Below are positions 37,145-47,431 of a stretch of 64,000 nucleotides of DNA, one piece after another (positions within the stretch are counted from its first letter, which is position 1; the number at the start of each line of letters is the position of its first letter). This DNA is from JBFWUW01 sp050247075 (GTDB taxonomy: Bacteria; Planctomycetota; Planctomycetia; Pirellulales; JBFWUW01). The position numbers and the translations under genes were made by a program. The stretch lies in the NCBI GenBank assembly GCA_050247075.1, contig JBFWUW010000021.1:27115-91114 (forward strand), read 5' to 3'. Below the pieces are notes generated by a model. The model saw only the letters and a list, made by a program, of their open reading frames with translations, was not told the origin of the DNA and ran no database searches.

Positions 37145-39052
37145 TCAAGGCTGCTGGCTGACGGCTTCTCCACGGAGAGATCTTTCTTCCGCCAGGCTTA
37201 ACAGCAGCCGCGCGGCGTCTAGCCGCGGATCGGTCAGTTCGATGCGCAGGCGGCCGTCGCTGATGCGGGCGTCGAGCGCGGCGTTGTGTCCGCTGTGGAT
37301 GGCCCGCACCGCGCGGCGGACCCGTCCCCCGCGGCAACTCCAACTAATCGCCAACAGCGCCACCAGAAAGGCCGGCGCCATGCTTAACAGCAGGCTGCCC
37401 AACAACATCGACGAAGAGGGAATCGGAAACTCGCCCCGCGTCACCAGCAGATCGCGAAAGGTCTCCCAATGGGCCTGCAAGTAAGACCGATAGACCGAAA
37501 CGATCGGGCCGGCGATGAGGTACAAGAAGACTCCCGGTCCCAGCAGCCCAAATAGGGCTAGCGACAACGTGCCCGCCCGGTTTTGCTCGATCGAATCGCG
37601 AAAGATGCCCCGCGACTCAATCTCCAGTTCGTCCAACCCCACCACGCGGACCCAGCTTTCTCCGGTCGGCCCGGCCGCGGAACCTGGCTCTTCATCGGCG
37701 GGCAGCACCGAAGCCAACGCGGCCTGAAAGGCGCGGACCTCGGGATTGATCTCGTCTTGCACCAACCGCTCGACACGTTCGGCCAGCCCGCCGCGCAGCT
37801 TTTTTACAAACTCGCTGGCGTCGCGCAGGTTGCGCACCGACTGAAAGAAGGTCATGGCCAGCGACGGTGCGCTGCCGACCATCGAAAAGATCAAGCGGTC
37901 CCAGGCCCCCGCCGTCAGCGACAGCAGCCCCAAGAAGGTACGGTAGGGAAAGCAGAGCGACGGTGTGCGGTCGATCCAGTCGGCGCGAAACCGCTGCCGA
38001 GTGCCGGCCCGCAGCACAATATCCTCGCCCAGCAATTCCGCCAGCGTGCGTTGCGACAGGCGGCCCGAGGCCGCTTGCAGCCGGGCCAACGTATTTCCCA
38101 CGCGATGCCGAAACGGCTGCAAGGCGCGGGCAATCTCTTGCCGCGCTTCGCGAATCCGCTCGTGGACTTGCCGTTCAATAGGCAGCCGCAGCCGGCCCGC
38201 TTCGGCCAAGGGGGGGGCAAGTGCGTCTTGCAGCCGCTGTTGCATTAGCCGCTCGGCCCGTTGCGAACCATAAATGCGCTGCGTGGGCATGTAACATGGT
38301 TCCAAAATCTCGGCCGCCGGCGCGGCCCGCCGCCATTTATCCAGGGTGTTGCGCACGTCGCGCTGGTGCTGGTCGTCGGGTTCCGTCTGTTCGGCCGGTG
38401 AAGGATCGAAGCGGATGACCGGCAAAATCAAGGCTCCGTTCATGTCGTGGACAAACTCTTGCGTCCGTCCGTTGCGCAGCTCGGCCAGCGAAGTGACCAC
38501 CAGTTTGATTGGTGCCGAGGTGGCGGCCACGCTGGCCAGCGCCCGGTGGCTATTGTCCTGGTGCGAGAAACCGGGCGTGTCCCCGACCACGTACGGCCGG
38601 CCCAAGTCCAGCATCTGGCTAGCGTCGAGATGCAAGAACCGCTCCCCCTGCTCGGCCAAGCCTGTGGGGCGGGTCGGCCCAAACCAGGTCAGCCGGTCGG
38701 TGTCTTCATGTTGGCCCGAGCGAATCTCCGCACGCGAAGGCTGATTGCCGGGTGAATCGAGTAGAAAGCAGCGCGCCAGCCAGCTCTTTCCTTCGCCCAC
38801 GCTGCCCAGCACGGCGATGGAGGGAGTGTCGGTTCCACCGCGGCGATGCAGCCGCTGGCAATCGCGCACCATGCGGGCGGCAATCTCGCGCAGTTGCAGC
38901 GACAGTTCCGCATCGCCAAACAGGCGGACGGCGGCGGCGTTGACCGTGGCGGCAAAGGCGCTGGCCCGGTCCACGCCGGCGGCCAGTTCCGCGCCAGCCA
39001 GGCCCGCGGGGGGCGATCCATTTTCGGCGATGGGCGTAAGTTCAGTCGGCAT
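37145..39052 (-). CDS. Dynamin-like membrane GTPase, second gene of a tandem pair
   Basis: The product is 635 residues. The GTPase domain has a P-loop GSVGEGKS (Lys89), a G3 motif DTPG and a long helical region after it. Near the C-terminus are two hydrophobic stretches (about 525-550 and 575-600), so it is probably anchored in the cytoplasmic membrane. ATG at 39052 overlaps the upstream gene by 11 bases, indicating coupling. The product is related in layout to the upstream GTPase but not a duplicate. A role in membrane remodelling is inferred from the dynamin-like plan; the P-loop motif is atypical (E-G-K-S). Confidence 0.75.
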   Translation of the reverse strand: MPTELTPIAENGSPPAGLAGAELAAGVDRASAFAATVNAAAVRLFGDAELSLQLREIAARMVRDCQRLHRRGGTDTPSIAVLGSVGEGKSWLARCFLLDSPGNQPSRAEIRSGQHEDTDRLTWFGPTRPTGLAEQGERFLHLDASQMLDLGRPYVVGDTPGFSHQDNSHRALASVAATSAPIKLVVTSLAELRNGRTQEFVHDMNGALILPVIRFDPSPAEQTEPDDQHQRDVRNTLDKWRRAAPAAEILEPCYMPTQRIYGSQRAERLMQQRLQDALAPPLAEAGRLRLPIERQVHERIREARQEIARALQPFRHRVGNTLARLQAASGRLSQRTLAELLGEDIVLRAGTRQRFRADWIDRTPSLCFPYRTFLGLLSLTAGAWDRLIFSMVGSAPSLAMTFFQSVRNLRDASEFVKKLRGGLAERVERLVQDEINPEVRAFQAALASVLPADEEPGSAAGPTGESWVRVVGLDELEIESRGIFRDSIEQNRAGTLSLALFGLLGPGVFLYLIAGPIVSVYRSYLQAHWETFRDLLVTRGEFPIPSSSMLLGSLLLSMAPAFLVALLAISWSCRGGRVRRAVRAIHSGHNAALDARISDGRLRIELTDPRLDAARLLLSLAEERSLRGEAVSQQP

Positions 39053-41183
39053 GTGGCGGAGAATCCTCCAGTTGCTGTAGGGCCTCACCTTCGCGCCATT
39101 GCCGCAAATCCGCCAACGGACAGACGGCCGGTTGCGGGGGAATGCCAGCATCGGGCAGCAAAAAGACCGATTCGCCCCGCTTGCCAAACCGCACTTGTAA
39201 AGGACGCCCGCCCGATTTGCGCGGCGTGCCAAAGGCATCGCAGGCCAGGGCAAAGAACTTGGACAAATAGGGGAGCGTATTCAGCTCAATGGCCCCCTTG
39301 GCGAAGCCAGCGAACGCCCCCGCCCCGCCGACGGCCGCCGCCGCCAGCGCCGCCGCGCCGGGCAGTTTGGCCGACAGGGCGGTCATTAAGGAAAAAGTCG
39401 GCAACGAGGCCGCCCCCATATCGACAACCGCCACCATTAGCCCGGCGAACGCCGTGACCGTCCCCAGTGCCGCCAGAACACCCATTCCCGCCACGCGCAC
39501 TTTTTGCCACACGCTGACATGCCGCCAAAAATCGGCCGTCATCACATCCAAGCGGGCCGGGTCTTGCTCCAGAGGAAACTGGCGAAAACCGTTCAGTACG
39601 GCGGACCAGCCGCGGTTCAAGCACTCCTCATCGACGGAGATTGGCGTCCAGCGCTGCGCCCGCATCGTCCGCGAAAGTTGCTCGGCGTTGTAACTGCCTA
39701 CCCCTTCCAGCCCCATGTCGGCCAGTTGTTCCTTGATCTGTTGAGACAGCCCCGCCCGCACTTTGAGTTGCATGGCGGCGTTGATCTTTTGCAGCCGGGC
39801 CTGCGTGGCCTTTACGGCCCGCTCAAAGGGATGCGAAATCTTCATCGACCAGCGGACCCAGCCGGGCGAAGTCCGCACAAAACTCTCTTTGAGCGCGGCG
39901 GTAAACTCGTGCGTGGGCACCTGTAACGGCTGGCCCGTCGCCCCATCGGTGAAGTTGCTGGCGCACAGGTTCAGCAGGCCGGCGTGGATGGTGTCCGCCT
40001 GCTGCTGTTGCCGCGATATGTACGCGCGGATCTCGCTGCCAGCCTGGCCCAACAGCCGGTGCATCTCGCGGGCACTGTCGGCGACTTTTTGCCGCTGCAA
40101 TCGCGCGGCGGTTAATTTTCGCGGCAGATGGATCAAAAATCGCCGTTCGTCCATATCTTGGGGCGCGTTGGCGGCGTCCTGGCTGGACAAGGCAAAGAAT
40201 TGCGGAAACTGGCGGTTGTCTTGCTGATGCCGCGCCACCAAGGCCGGCGGGGTCAAGTCGTTCCAACCGGGCGAGTAGCCGGGGTTGCCAGGTTCGCCGT
40301 CGGCTTTCATGCGAAAATGAAACGCCCCGTAGCAACCGTCGTCCGCAATGCCAAACCGTTCCATGGCCTGCGCCAGCGAGGCCGTGTTGCGGGTTTGCGC
40401 CGGCTCCCCGCGGTTGGGCTCAATTTTATTGATCAACAGGCAGATTGGCACGGTGGCCATCCGTTCGCGAATGCTGGCCAAAAACGTGGCAAACAACTGG
40501 TCGCGGACCTTGCCGGCTTCCCACACCAGCAAAAAAGCCGAACAGATGCGGGCGGCATCTCCCACGAACTCCAATCGCGGGTTGGCTGTTGCGGTCGCAT
40601 CGGCCGATTCCACGATATCCTTGGTCTGCACGTCGGGGCAATCCAAGAACGCCGCCCCCAGATCATCCAGCGCGGGGTCGTCCGCCAGCAAGGGGCAACG
40701 CAACTGCGCCACATTGTCCTTGCCGCTGCGGTATTGCTGGGCCGCCTGCTCCGGATTGGGCGAGAGGTATTCGCACTGGTCGCCATGCGCGGCCGCCAGA
40801 AGATCCAGCAGCGCCTGCTTCAGGGATGCGTCCCGCAGCCAGCTTGAGGGAACCCAATACACAAAACGGTGCGTCCCCTCGGAATCGCCCAGTCCCCGCG
40901 GCAAGCGTTGGCGGCCTTGTGCGCTGAGAAAGCTGGCCACCACGCTCGACTTGCCGGCGTTCAATTCTCCCAACACGGCAATGATGGGGTGGTGCAACAA
41001 CTTTTGCTGCGCCGCGGCCGACCGCAAGGCGTGGTCCAACCCCTCGCCTAAACGATCGTGCCCCGCCAGCCGCACCGCCAGCGGCAACGGCAACACCTCT
41101 TCACCCGGCGGCCAGACGCGGCACAATGCCGGCTGATCCCACAGTTTTTCGAGCTGGCTGAAATAATCGTTCGATTGGGTCAT
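39042..41183 (-). CDS. Dynamin-like membrane GTPase, first gene of a tandem pair
   Basis: The product is 713 residues. The P-loop is GELNAGKSS (Lys78), typical of dynamin-like and EngA/Era-type GTPases, followed by a DCPD G3 motif and LLINKIEPN as a G4-like motif. A long helical stalk-like region leads to hydrophobic segments at about 540-640 (VAGMGVLAALGTVTAFAGL and an Ala/Gly-rich helix), and a short soluble tail. ATG at 41183 begins MTQSNDYF; the frame is open to 41267, but the extension looks noncoding. With its overlapping partner it forms a two-gene system, as do paired bacterial dynamins elsewhere. Confidence 0.78.
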   Translation of the reverse strand: MTQSNDYFSQLEKLWDQPALCRVWPPGEEVLPLPLAVRLAGHDRLGEGLDHALRSAAAQQKLLHHPIIAVLGELNAGKSSVVASFLSAQGRQRLPRGLGDSEGTHRFVYWVPSSWLRDASLKQALLDLLAAAHGDQCEYLSPNPEQAAQQYRSGKDNVAQLRCPLLADDPALDDLGAAFLDCPDVQTKDIVESADATATANPRLEFVGDAARICSAFLLVWEAGKVRDQLFATFLASIRERMATVPICLLINKIEPNRGEPAQTRNTASLAQAMERFGIADDGCYGAFHFRMKADGEPGNPGYSPGWNDLTPPALVARHQQDNRQFPQFFALSSQDAANAPQDMDERRFLIHLPRKLTAARLQRQKVADSAREMHRLLGQAGSEIRAYISRQQQQADTIHAGLLNLCASNFTDGATGQPLQVPTHEFTAALKESFVRTSPGWVRWSMKISHPFERAVKATQARLQKINAAMQLKVRAGLSQQIKEQLADMGLEGVGSYNAEQLSRTMRAQRWTPISVDEECLNRGWSAVLNGFRQFPLEQDPARLDVMTADFWRHVSVWQKVRVAGMGVLAALGTVTAFAGLMVAVVDMGAASLPTFSLMTALSAKLPGAAALAAAAVGGAGAFAGFAKGAIELNTLPYLSKFFALACDAFGTPRKSGGRPLQVRFGKRGESVFLLPDAGIPPQPAVCPLADLRQWREGEALQQLEDSPPHAD

Positions 41184-41386
41184 CAATAGCCATGCTAAAG
41201 AGGGGCCGGCCAATGTGCAACGCAATGGCATCGGCCTCGCGTCCCCTTTTTTGCATTCATCCTTCATCCTTTTGCCTTCGTACTTTCCTCGCGCTTCCCA
41301 CGGCCGGCGGGGTGAGTTACCATTTTGGTTGGTTCCGCCTGAATGTCCCGCCTTCTACTCGCTCGCCCGCCTGGAGGAGTTTACCC

Positions 41387-42643
41387 ATGTGTTCACGTTT
41401 ATTCCGCGCCGCTACAGCCCTGTTGATGTTGGCCTGCCTGGCCTTGCCCGCACAGGCTCAAGAATGGACTCGCTTCCGCGGGCCCAATGGGTCGGGCATT
41501 AGCGATGCCACGACCGTCCCCACCACCTGGACCGAGGCCGACTACAACTGGCGCGTGGAACTCCCCGGCATTGGCCATTCGTCGCCAGTGATCTGGAAAG
41601 ACAAAATCTTCTTAACCAGCACCGACGAAGACAAATTGGTCCGCTGCGCATTCTGCCTGTCGCGGGCCGATGGCGGCATTCTGTGGAAGAAGGAATACCC
41701 CTTCGAGAAGCACAAACGCCACGAGTACAACAGCTATTCGTCGGCCACGCCGGCCGTTGACGAGCAGAGGGTGTACGTCGTTTGGTCCACGCCCGACGAC
41801 TACTCGCTGCTGGCTTTCACTCACGACGGGCGGGAAGTCTGGAAGCGGAACCTGGGGCCTTACAAAAGCCAGCACAGTTGCGGCACGTCCCCCATTGTTT
41901 TCCAAGACATGGTGATCGTGGGCAACGACCAGGACGGGCCAAGTTCGTTGATTGCCGTCGACCGCGAGACGGGCGAAAAACGTTGGGAGGTTGAACGCAA
42001 AGCCAGCACCGTGGCTTACTCCACCCCTTGCATTTACGAACCGGCCGGCGAATCGCCCGAGCTGATCTTCAACAGCCAGGCGCACGGCATCAGCGGCATC
42101 AACCCCATCAATGGGGCTACTATCTGGGAAGTGGGGGACGTCTTCAACAAGCGCAGTGTCAGTTCGCCGGTGATCGTGTCGGGCCTGATCTACGGCAGTT
42201 GCGGGTCGGGCGGCGGCGGCAACTATATCGTGGCCGTTACACCGGGCAGCATGGCCAGCCCCAGCGCCGCCAAGTTGGCCTACAAGTTGGAAAAGTCCGC
42301 GCCGTACGTCCCCACGCCGATTGGCGTCGGCCGCAACATCTTTTTTTGGAGCGAACAGGGCGTTGTCAGTTGTGTCGATGCGCCGACGGGCGAAGTCCAC
42401 TATCAAGAACGCGTGGGAGGCAAATACTTTGGCTCGCCAATCTGTGTAGCCGACCGGCTGTTCAACATGACCACCGATGGCGAAGTCGTCGTAGTGGCTG
42501 CCAAGCCAGCCTTTGAGGAGCTGGCCCGCAACCCTAGCGGCGAAATGAGCCACGCCACGCCGGCCGTCTCCGATGGGGTGATGTACTTGCGAACCCTCTC
42601 GCACCTCATCTCCGTCGGCGGCAGCAAGGCCACCGGCAGGTAA
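41387..42643 (+). CDS. Exported PQQ-like beta-propeller protein
   Basis: The product is 418 residues. A signal peptide (MCSRLFRAATALLML to AQAQEW) is followed by WTRFRGPNGSG, the usual opening of planctomycete PQQ-propeller proteins, and by repeated blades with DxxTGexxW-type motifs (DRETGEKRWEV, DAPTGEVHYQ). No cofactor-binding Cys pair or dehydrogenase residues were recognised, so this is probably a non-enzymatic, outward-facing propeller of the BamB-like type. The start has GGAGGAG (41373-41379) seven bases upstream, so longer upstream readings are rejected. An SGNH hydrolase follows 44 bp later. Confidence 0.88.
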   Translation: MCSRLFRAATALLMLACLALPAQAQEWTRFRGPNGSGISDATTVPTTWTEADYNWRVELPGIGHSSPVIWKDKIFLTSTDEDKLVRCAFCLSRADGGILWKKEYPFEKHKRHEYNSYSSATPAVDEQRVYVVWSTPDDYSLLAFTHDGREVWKRNLGPYKSQHSCGTSPIVFQDMVIVGNDQDGPSSLIAVDRETGEKRWEVERKASTVAYSTPCIYEPAGESPELIFNSQAHGISGINPINGATIWEVGDVFNKRSVSSPVIVSGLIYGSCGSGGGGNYIVAVTPGSMASPSAAKLAYKLEKSAPYVPTPIGVGRNIFFWSEQGVVSCVDAPTGEVHYQERVGGKYFGSPICVADRLFNMTTDGEVVVVAAKPAFEELARNPSGEMSHATPAVSDGVMYLRTLSHLISVGGSKATGR

Positions 42644-42687
42644 TCCTTCTGACTTCACCGCGTCGCACCCCACGAAAGTTCCACTCC

Positions 42688-43635
42688 ATGAAAAGCTACA
42701 TCCTGCTGGCGGCGGCAGCCTCAATGGCGTTGGCACCCTGCTGCGCGCAGGGCGGTGAGCCGACGCCAGCCGAATTGCTCAATCAGGCGAAACGGGTGGT
42801 ATTTCTGGGAGACAGCATCACCGCGGCCGGTTTGTATGTCGCCGGATTGGATGCCTGGCTGCTGACTCGCACCGGCCAGCCGGCACCGCACTTGATCTGC
42901 GTCGGTCTGCCGAGCGAAACGGTGTCGGGCTTGAGCGAGGATGGCCACGCCGGCGGGCAATTTCCGCGGCCCGATCTGGCCGAACGGCTGTCCCGCGTGC
43001 TGAACGAGACCCGGCCCGATCTGGTGATTGCCTGCTACGGCATCAACTGTGGCATCTACGAACCGTTCGACGAGGGCCGATTGGAGCGATTTCAGAAAGG
43101 CGTGCGGCGGCTGAAGGAGTCGGTGGAATTGGCCGGCGCGCAGCTCATCATGGTCACGCCCCCATTCTACGACGACCAGCGGGCCCCCAAGGAATTCTCC
43201 TACAACGAAGTGCTCGACCGCTACAGCCACTGGCTGCTGGAGCAGCGCAAGGCGGGCTGGCGGGTGATCGACCTGCATAGCGCGATGAGTGCGGAGGTTC
43301 GCACTCGCCGCCAAAGTGATGCCAAATTTACGTTTCAGCCCGATGGTGTCCATCCCAACGAAGCGGGGCACTGGTTCGTGGCCCAGCAATTGATTCGTGC
43401 CTTCGGCGATGAACAAGCGGCCCAAGCAGCCACACCCCAGCAGATGTTGCAGGACGCCAGGCTTCCCCTGGAAATCTGGCCGCTGGTCGTGCAACGGGTG
43501 AATGTCCTGCGAGATGCCTACGTTTCGGCCGCCGGCCACAAGCGGCCAGGCGTGGCCGCCGGCCTGCCCGTGGCCGACGCGGAGAAACAAGCCGCCGAGT
43601 TGGCCGCCCGCATCGCCAAACTGGCGAAGCAGTAG
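42688..43635 (+). CDS. Exported SGNH/GDSL hydrolase
   Basis: The product is 315 residues. The signal peptide (about 1-22) is followed by an SGNH esterase fold with Ser43 in FLGDSIT (block I), Gly in block II, Asn in YGINCG (block III) and the Asp219/His222 pair in DGVHPNEAGH (block V). Such enzymes remove acyl groups, often from polysaccharides. It lies directly after the PQQ-propeller gene on the same strand, so the two may be co-transcribed. The C-terminal ~80 residues form a helical extension. Confidence 0.88.
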   Translation: MKSYILLAAAASMALAPCCAQGGEPTPAELLNQAKRVVFLGDSITAAGLYVAGLDAWLLTRTGQPAPHLICVGLPSETVSGLSEDGHAGGQFPRPDLAERLSRVLNETRPDLVIACYGINCGIYEPFDEGRLERFQKGVRRLKESVELAGAQLIMVTPPFYDDQRAPKEFSYNEVLDRYSHWLLEQRKAGWRVIDLHSAMSAEVRTRRQSDAKFTFQPDGVHPNEAGHWFVAQQLIRAFGDEQAAQAATPQQMLQDARLPLEIWPLVVQRVNVLRDAYVSAAGHKRPGVAAGLPVADAEKQAAELAARIAKLAKQ

Positions 43636-43886
43636 GCCGGTTCCGTGCAGCAGGAAGGCTGAAAAAGGGACGGGCTAGCTGGGGCGATTGCTGACTGGGG
43701 TCAGAGGTTGGCCGGCGTCAGGCCACCGGGAGGAACCAGGGGAGGGGGCACTCCTACCTTGGCACCCGATGAGAGCTGCTTCAAGGCAACCTGGTTGGAC
43801 CATCAACTCCACGGGGCCATCCGCTTCGCTGTCGGCCCAAGCACCCGCGTTCTTGATCCACGACAAGGAATGCGGCTTACCGCGGC

Positions 43887-45128
<1,242 letters not shown>

Positions 45129-45328
45129 CGCTCGTGCTTCCGCGTGAAAGAATGCCTGGCCCGATTTCCCTCGCCGGGGCTGCTCCTACGCCCGCGACGA
45201 CAGGCCAACCAACACTGAGACGGATTCCTGGTTCCGCCCGCTGGGGCAACACGGACGACTGGCGCAAAGACGCCGCGCACCGTTACGTGCGGGCACCCCG
45301 CCAGTTTGCACCAACCCGGCCTATTCAA

Positions 45329-45565
45329 CTAGGTTTGCAGCTTCTCGATGTATTCGATGGCTTGGCCAACCGTTTGAATCTTTTCGGCGGCATCGTCGGG
45401 AATGTTGATGTCGAACTCTTCTTCCAGTTCCATCACCAATTCCACGGTGTCGAGCGAGTCGGCGCCGAGGTCGTTGACAAACGACGTCTCGCGCTTGATC
45501 TTGTCCTTCTCTTGGCCAAGCTGCTCGGCGACGATATTAATTACGCGTTCTTCGACTGAGGCCAC
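45329..45565 (-). CDS. acpP: Acyl carrier protein
   Basis: The product is 78 residues, acidic and helical, with the phosphopantetheine attachment Ser37 in GADSLDTVE. It carries growing acyl chains to FabF and other enzymes. The start is GTG at 45565, preceded by GGAGG nine bases upstream, which outweighs an out-of-frame ATG in between. It precedes fabF on the same strand. Confidence 0.97.
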   Translation of the reverse strand: MASVEERVINIVAEQLGQEKDKIKRETSFVNDLGADSLDTVELVMELEEEFDINIPDDAAEKIQTVGQAIEYIEKLQT

Positions 45566-45976
45566 CGTACCATTCCTCCACGGACGCTATATGATGGATT
45601 CAGACCGTTCCCCTGTGGACCGGCCTCGACAAAATTCCACAATGCTATTCACGCGGCCGTTGCATCGCACCGCATTGCCAATCCGCCTTGGGACTTCGCC
45701 CAACCGGCTGGAATCTCACGTAAATTTACCGCCGCGGCTGGTACAAATGCAATGCCAGCAGCGGCTTAGAAGCCCTTCACTCAAAAATCCCAGCCAAGAT
45801 TACAGGCGGCAAAGGCCCGTCAAGGTAACGTGCCTTCCGCCAATATCGTAATCCTCGCATTCAATGGAATTTAGGGAATCCACGTAAAGTTTGTGAAGGT
45901 ATAGCCAGTTTACCGCAAACTGTCCAGACCGACGAGGGGCATCCGGCGGCAAACGCTGGGTGGTTGCCAAGCCCCC
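45566..45976. other. Intergenic region upstream of acpP
   Basis: 411 bases between acpP and the end of the YdjY-like lipoprotein gene (both on the minus strand). It includes the acpP leader. No protein or RNA gene was recognised; the usual plsX/fabD/rpmF neighbours are absent. The acpP promoter should be here, but no clear pair of hexamers was found. Confidence 0.5.
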
Positions 45977-47068
45977 TTACTCCTCCGACGGCCCGGTTTC
46001 CTCGGTTTCGCCTTCCTCGCTCTCCGGGGCGGCGTCAGATTCGTCATCCGCGGGCTCGTCACTGGGTTCCTTGGCAGCGGGTTCCTTGGGTGGCTGTGGC
46101 GTTAGCAATAGGGTGACGGGCGTTTTTTCGGGTGGAATCGCGTCGGTCATCGGTTCGAACAGCTCCGCCCCCTGATGGTCGCTGCTCTCGATCGGCAGGT
46201 CCATCAGCGCGCTGGAAAAATTCGACACGCAGATCAGATCACCCTGTTCCGCCAGGTAGTATTTGTCGCCCGTTTTATCGTTCGTCCAAAAACCGCTGCC
46301 GCCAAACACAAACGGCTCATCGAGCGCTTCGCCCGTGCTACGGTTGCGAATCCAGTCCTGAGCGCGGGCCTGCCGGACCTCTCCCTCTTCGTCCTTCCAC
46401 AGCACGGTGATTTCAATCTCCGGTCCCTCGGCGGCCTCGTACTCTGGCTGAAACCGCACGGGATGTCCCGGCTCGGCCCCCACCGCCAGCAGCCCGGTAT
46501 GGACCAAGAATGCCTTGCAATGCACGGAAACAACCGCCTCGTGCTCCTTGGTCCCCTTGATGCAGGCGAACATTTCCAGAATTGCATCGCGGCGGCAGAC
46601 CTCGCCCGCCAGCACCACTCGCTTATTTTCTTTATCGACCCACACATTCGAGTCGGGATCGAGCCGCGTCAGCCCGGCCGCATCGACCAACAAGTCTTTC
46701 TCGGCCACGGCCAGCGATTCCGGCACAAAAGCCTCGGCGGGCGGAGTGTCCGCGTCGGAATCTGAATCGGCGGGCGATTCCTCGTCCGTAGCGCTATCGT
46801 TGTCTTCATCGGGCATTTCGTCCGCTGTATGGGACGAATCGGAATCGTCCCCCGGCTTGGCAGTCGTCGCGGGTGGAACCGGTTTATCCGGCGTTTCACC
46901 AGTGGCAGCCGTATGCTCATCAACAGCGGCAACCGGCGGCTTGGCGGCAGGGACGCGGACACCTTCGTTTGGCGGCGCGGAGTTGTTATTGCAGCCCGCG
47001 CAAAGCAACAGGGGCAGCAATGCGGCCAGTGCGCCGCCTGAAACCAGTTTAGCGAGACGGCCGGACAT
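45977..47068 (-). CDS. YdjY-domain lipoprotein
   Basis: The product is 363 residues. A signal peptide ends in the lipobox LCAGC, followed by a long acidic, Pro/Asp/Glu/Ser-rich linker (about 30-120) that probably spans the envelope. The folded part (about 120-320) is the YdjY family common in planctomycetes (NVWVDKENKRVVLAGEVC, HEAVVSVHCKAFLVHTGLLA, GSGFW). The C-terminus is again acidic and low in complexity. Function unknown. Confidence 0.85.
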   Translation of the reverse strand: MSGRLAKLVSGGALAALLPLLLCAGCNNNSAPPNEGVRVPAAKPPVAAVDEHTAATGETPDKPVPPATTAKPGDDSDSSHTADEMPDEDNDSATDEESPADSDSDADTPPAEAFVPESLAVAEKDLLVDAAGLTRLDPDSNVWVDKENKRVVLAGEVCRRDAILEMFACIKGTKEHEAVVSVHCKAFLVHTGLLAVGAEPGHPVRFQPEYEAAEGPEIEITVLWKDEEGEVRQARAQDWIRNRSTGEALDEPFVFGGSGFWTNDKTGDKYYLAEQGDLICVSNFSSALMDLPIESSDHQGAELFEPMTDAIPPEKTPVTLLLTPQPPKEPAAKEPSDEPADDESDAAPESEEGETEETGPSEE

Positions 47069-47197
47069 GGTTTTGCTCCAAGGAAGCTGGGCAAGGAAAC
47101 GAACTTAGCAGGCCGCGGCACGGCAGCCTGCTACCCATCGTACCCTCTTCGCGGACTCTAGCAATCGCTACAGAGCACCGTAGCGACAGGGTCGGAC

Positions 47198-47248
47198 GTG
47201 GCGGACAAGCGGTGATGAATTGGCTGGCCCGATGTCCGCTTGTCCCAC
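47198..47248. repeat. GTGGGACA-type palindrome, copy 3
   Basis: The left end GTGGCGGACAAGCGG pairs with the right end CCGCTTGTCCCAC, allowing one inserted base. Its arms match those of the two hairpins at 60646-60703 and 60731-60788. Confidence 0.65.
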
Positions 47249-47302
47249 CATTCGACTACAGCCGTGGCACCATTTTTTGTTCCAGGTTTTTTTCCGGTGA
47301 TT

Positions 47303-47332
47303 TTGCTTTTCTCCCTGGCCTTGCGGTATGCT
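47303..47332 (+). promoter_or_regulatory. Weak promoter-like sequence for the STN-repeat gene
   Basis: TTGCTT and TATGCT are separated by 18 bases, about 100 bases before the start at 47432. Only four of six bases of each hexamer match consensus, so this is tentative. Confidence 0.25.
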
Positions 47333-47431
47333 GAGGGCGGAACAAGATTGGTAGAAGGCGCGGCGGGCCGCTGTTCTGGCGGCCTGGCTTGTGCCTGGGC
47401 GTGCCAACAGCTTTGAGAAGAGAGCTGCCAC

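Larger units (their letters stand above)
47069..47431. other. Divergent intergenic region
   Basis: 363 bases between the YdjY-like lipoprotein and the STN-repeat lipoprotein, which are divergent. It contains a palindromic repeat at 47198-47248 and a weak promoter-like pair (TTGCTT 47303-47308 and TATGCT 47327-47332, spacer 18) facing the plus-strand gene. Confidence 0.45.

Noticed and set aside
41612..42736. Minus-strand frame of 374 codons opposite the PQQ-propeller gene
   Set aside because: No recognisable protein; the plus-strand gene has a strong ribosome binding site, signal peptide and propeller motifs.
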